Source of the DNA: JAAKFL01 sp964629645 | GTDB lineage: Bacteria > Chlamydiota > Chlamydiia > Chlamydiales > SLFE01 | Length of the DNA stretch: 23,822 bases | Reading direction: 5' to 3' | NCBI GenBank assembly: GCA_964629645.1 | Contig: CAZVSU010000040.1 | Location: 1-23,822, forward strand | Shown: in pieces, positions 23,781 to 23,822 of the stretch | Position numbering within the stretch: position 1 is the stretch's first letter | Layout of the letters: each line of letters starts with the position of its first letter | Notes under the pieces: model-generated | What the model was told of the DNA's origin: nothing | The model's input: the letters and a program-made list of their open reading frames with translations, nothing else | Databases searched by the model: none | Made by a program: the position numbers and the translations under genes

Positions 23781-23822
23781 ATATAGGAAGTTGATAGTCT
23801 CATGCAAGTTTCTTCGCATCGC

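Overview
The window looks like part of the chromosome of an environmental chlamydia (Parachlamydiales-type). The best evidence is the topoisomerase I gene at the right end. It ends in a SWIB domain after a lysine-rich linker, a fusion characteristic of Chlamydiae. A two-domain ThyX-like protein, tandem TyrP-type transporters, a trpS-uvrB pair and an sdhCAB cluster agree with this. By eye the G+C content is near half, higher than in several sequenced relatives. A Criblamydiaceae-like member such as Estrella is possible, but this is only a guess. A run of ten Ns inside topA shows that this is a draft scaffold.

Layout. 1-627: a hairpin terminator, then the frameshifted C-terminal remnant of a sodium:neurotransmitter-type symporter, then the sdh promoter. 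628-4486: succinate dehydrogenase operon sdhC, a small two-segment membrane protein, sdhA and sdhB. 4572-6215: two-domain ThyX-like protein. 6226-7011 (minus): unknown protein with an acidic tail. 7130-12620: tightly packed tyrP-tyrP-trpS-uvrB run. 12587-13890 (minus): an ankyrin-repeat gene cut in two by a 159-bp fold-back element. 14034-15348: Nudix hydrolase and methyltransferase with overlapping ends. 15352-17330 (minus): two Sel1-repeat genes. 17514-21123: two adjacent paralogous large proteins of unknown function. 21135-23690 (minus): topA-SWIB.

How the genes fit together. The left part is housekeeping: Complex II feeds electrons to quinone, the ThyX-like protein may serve dTMP synthesis, and the transporter/trpS/uvrB run links aromatic amino-acid uptake to tRNA charging and excision repair. 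The middle (12.6-21.1 kb) is accessory in character. It carries ankyrin and Sel1 repeat proteins and a paralogous pair whose spaced His and Cys resemble a permuted papain-like fold. These are the kinds of protein host-associated bacteria often use at the host interface, but no export signal was identified.

The strongest new observation is the fold-back element at 13180-13338. It has 25-bp perfect terminal inverted repeats (counted with the shared CTAG) flanked by TA within CTAG. Removing it with one TA copy restores one uninterrupted 380-residue ankyrin reading frame. The element also carries a good sigma-70-like promoter pointing into the severed 3' half. No tRNA, rRNA or CRISPR array was seen.
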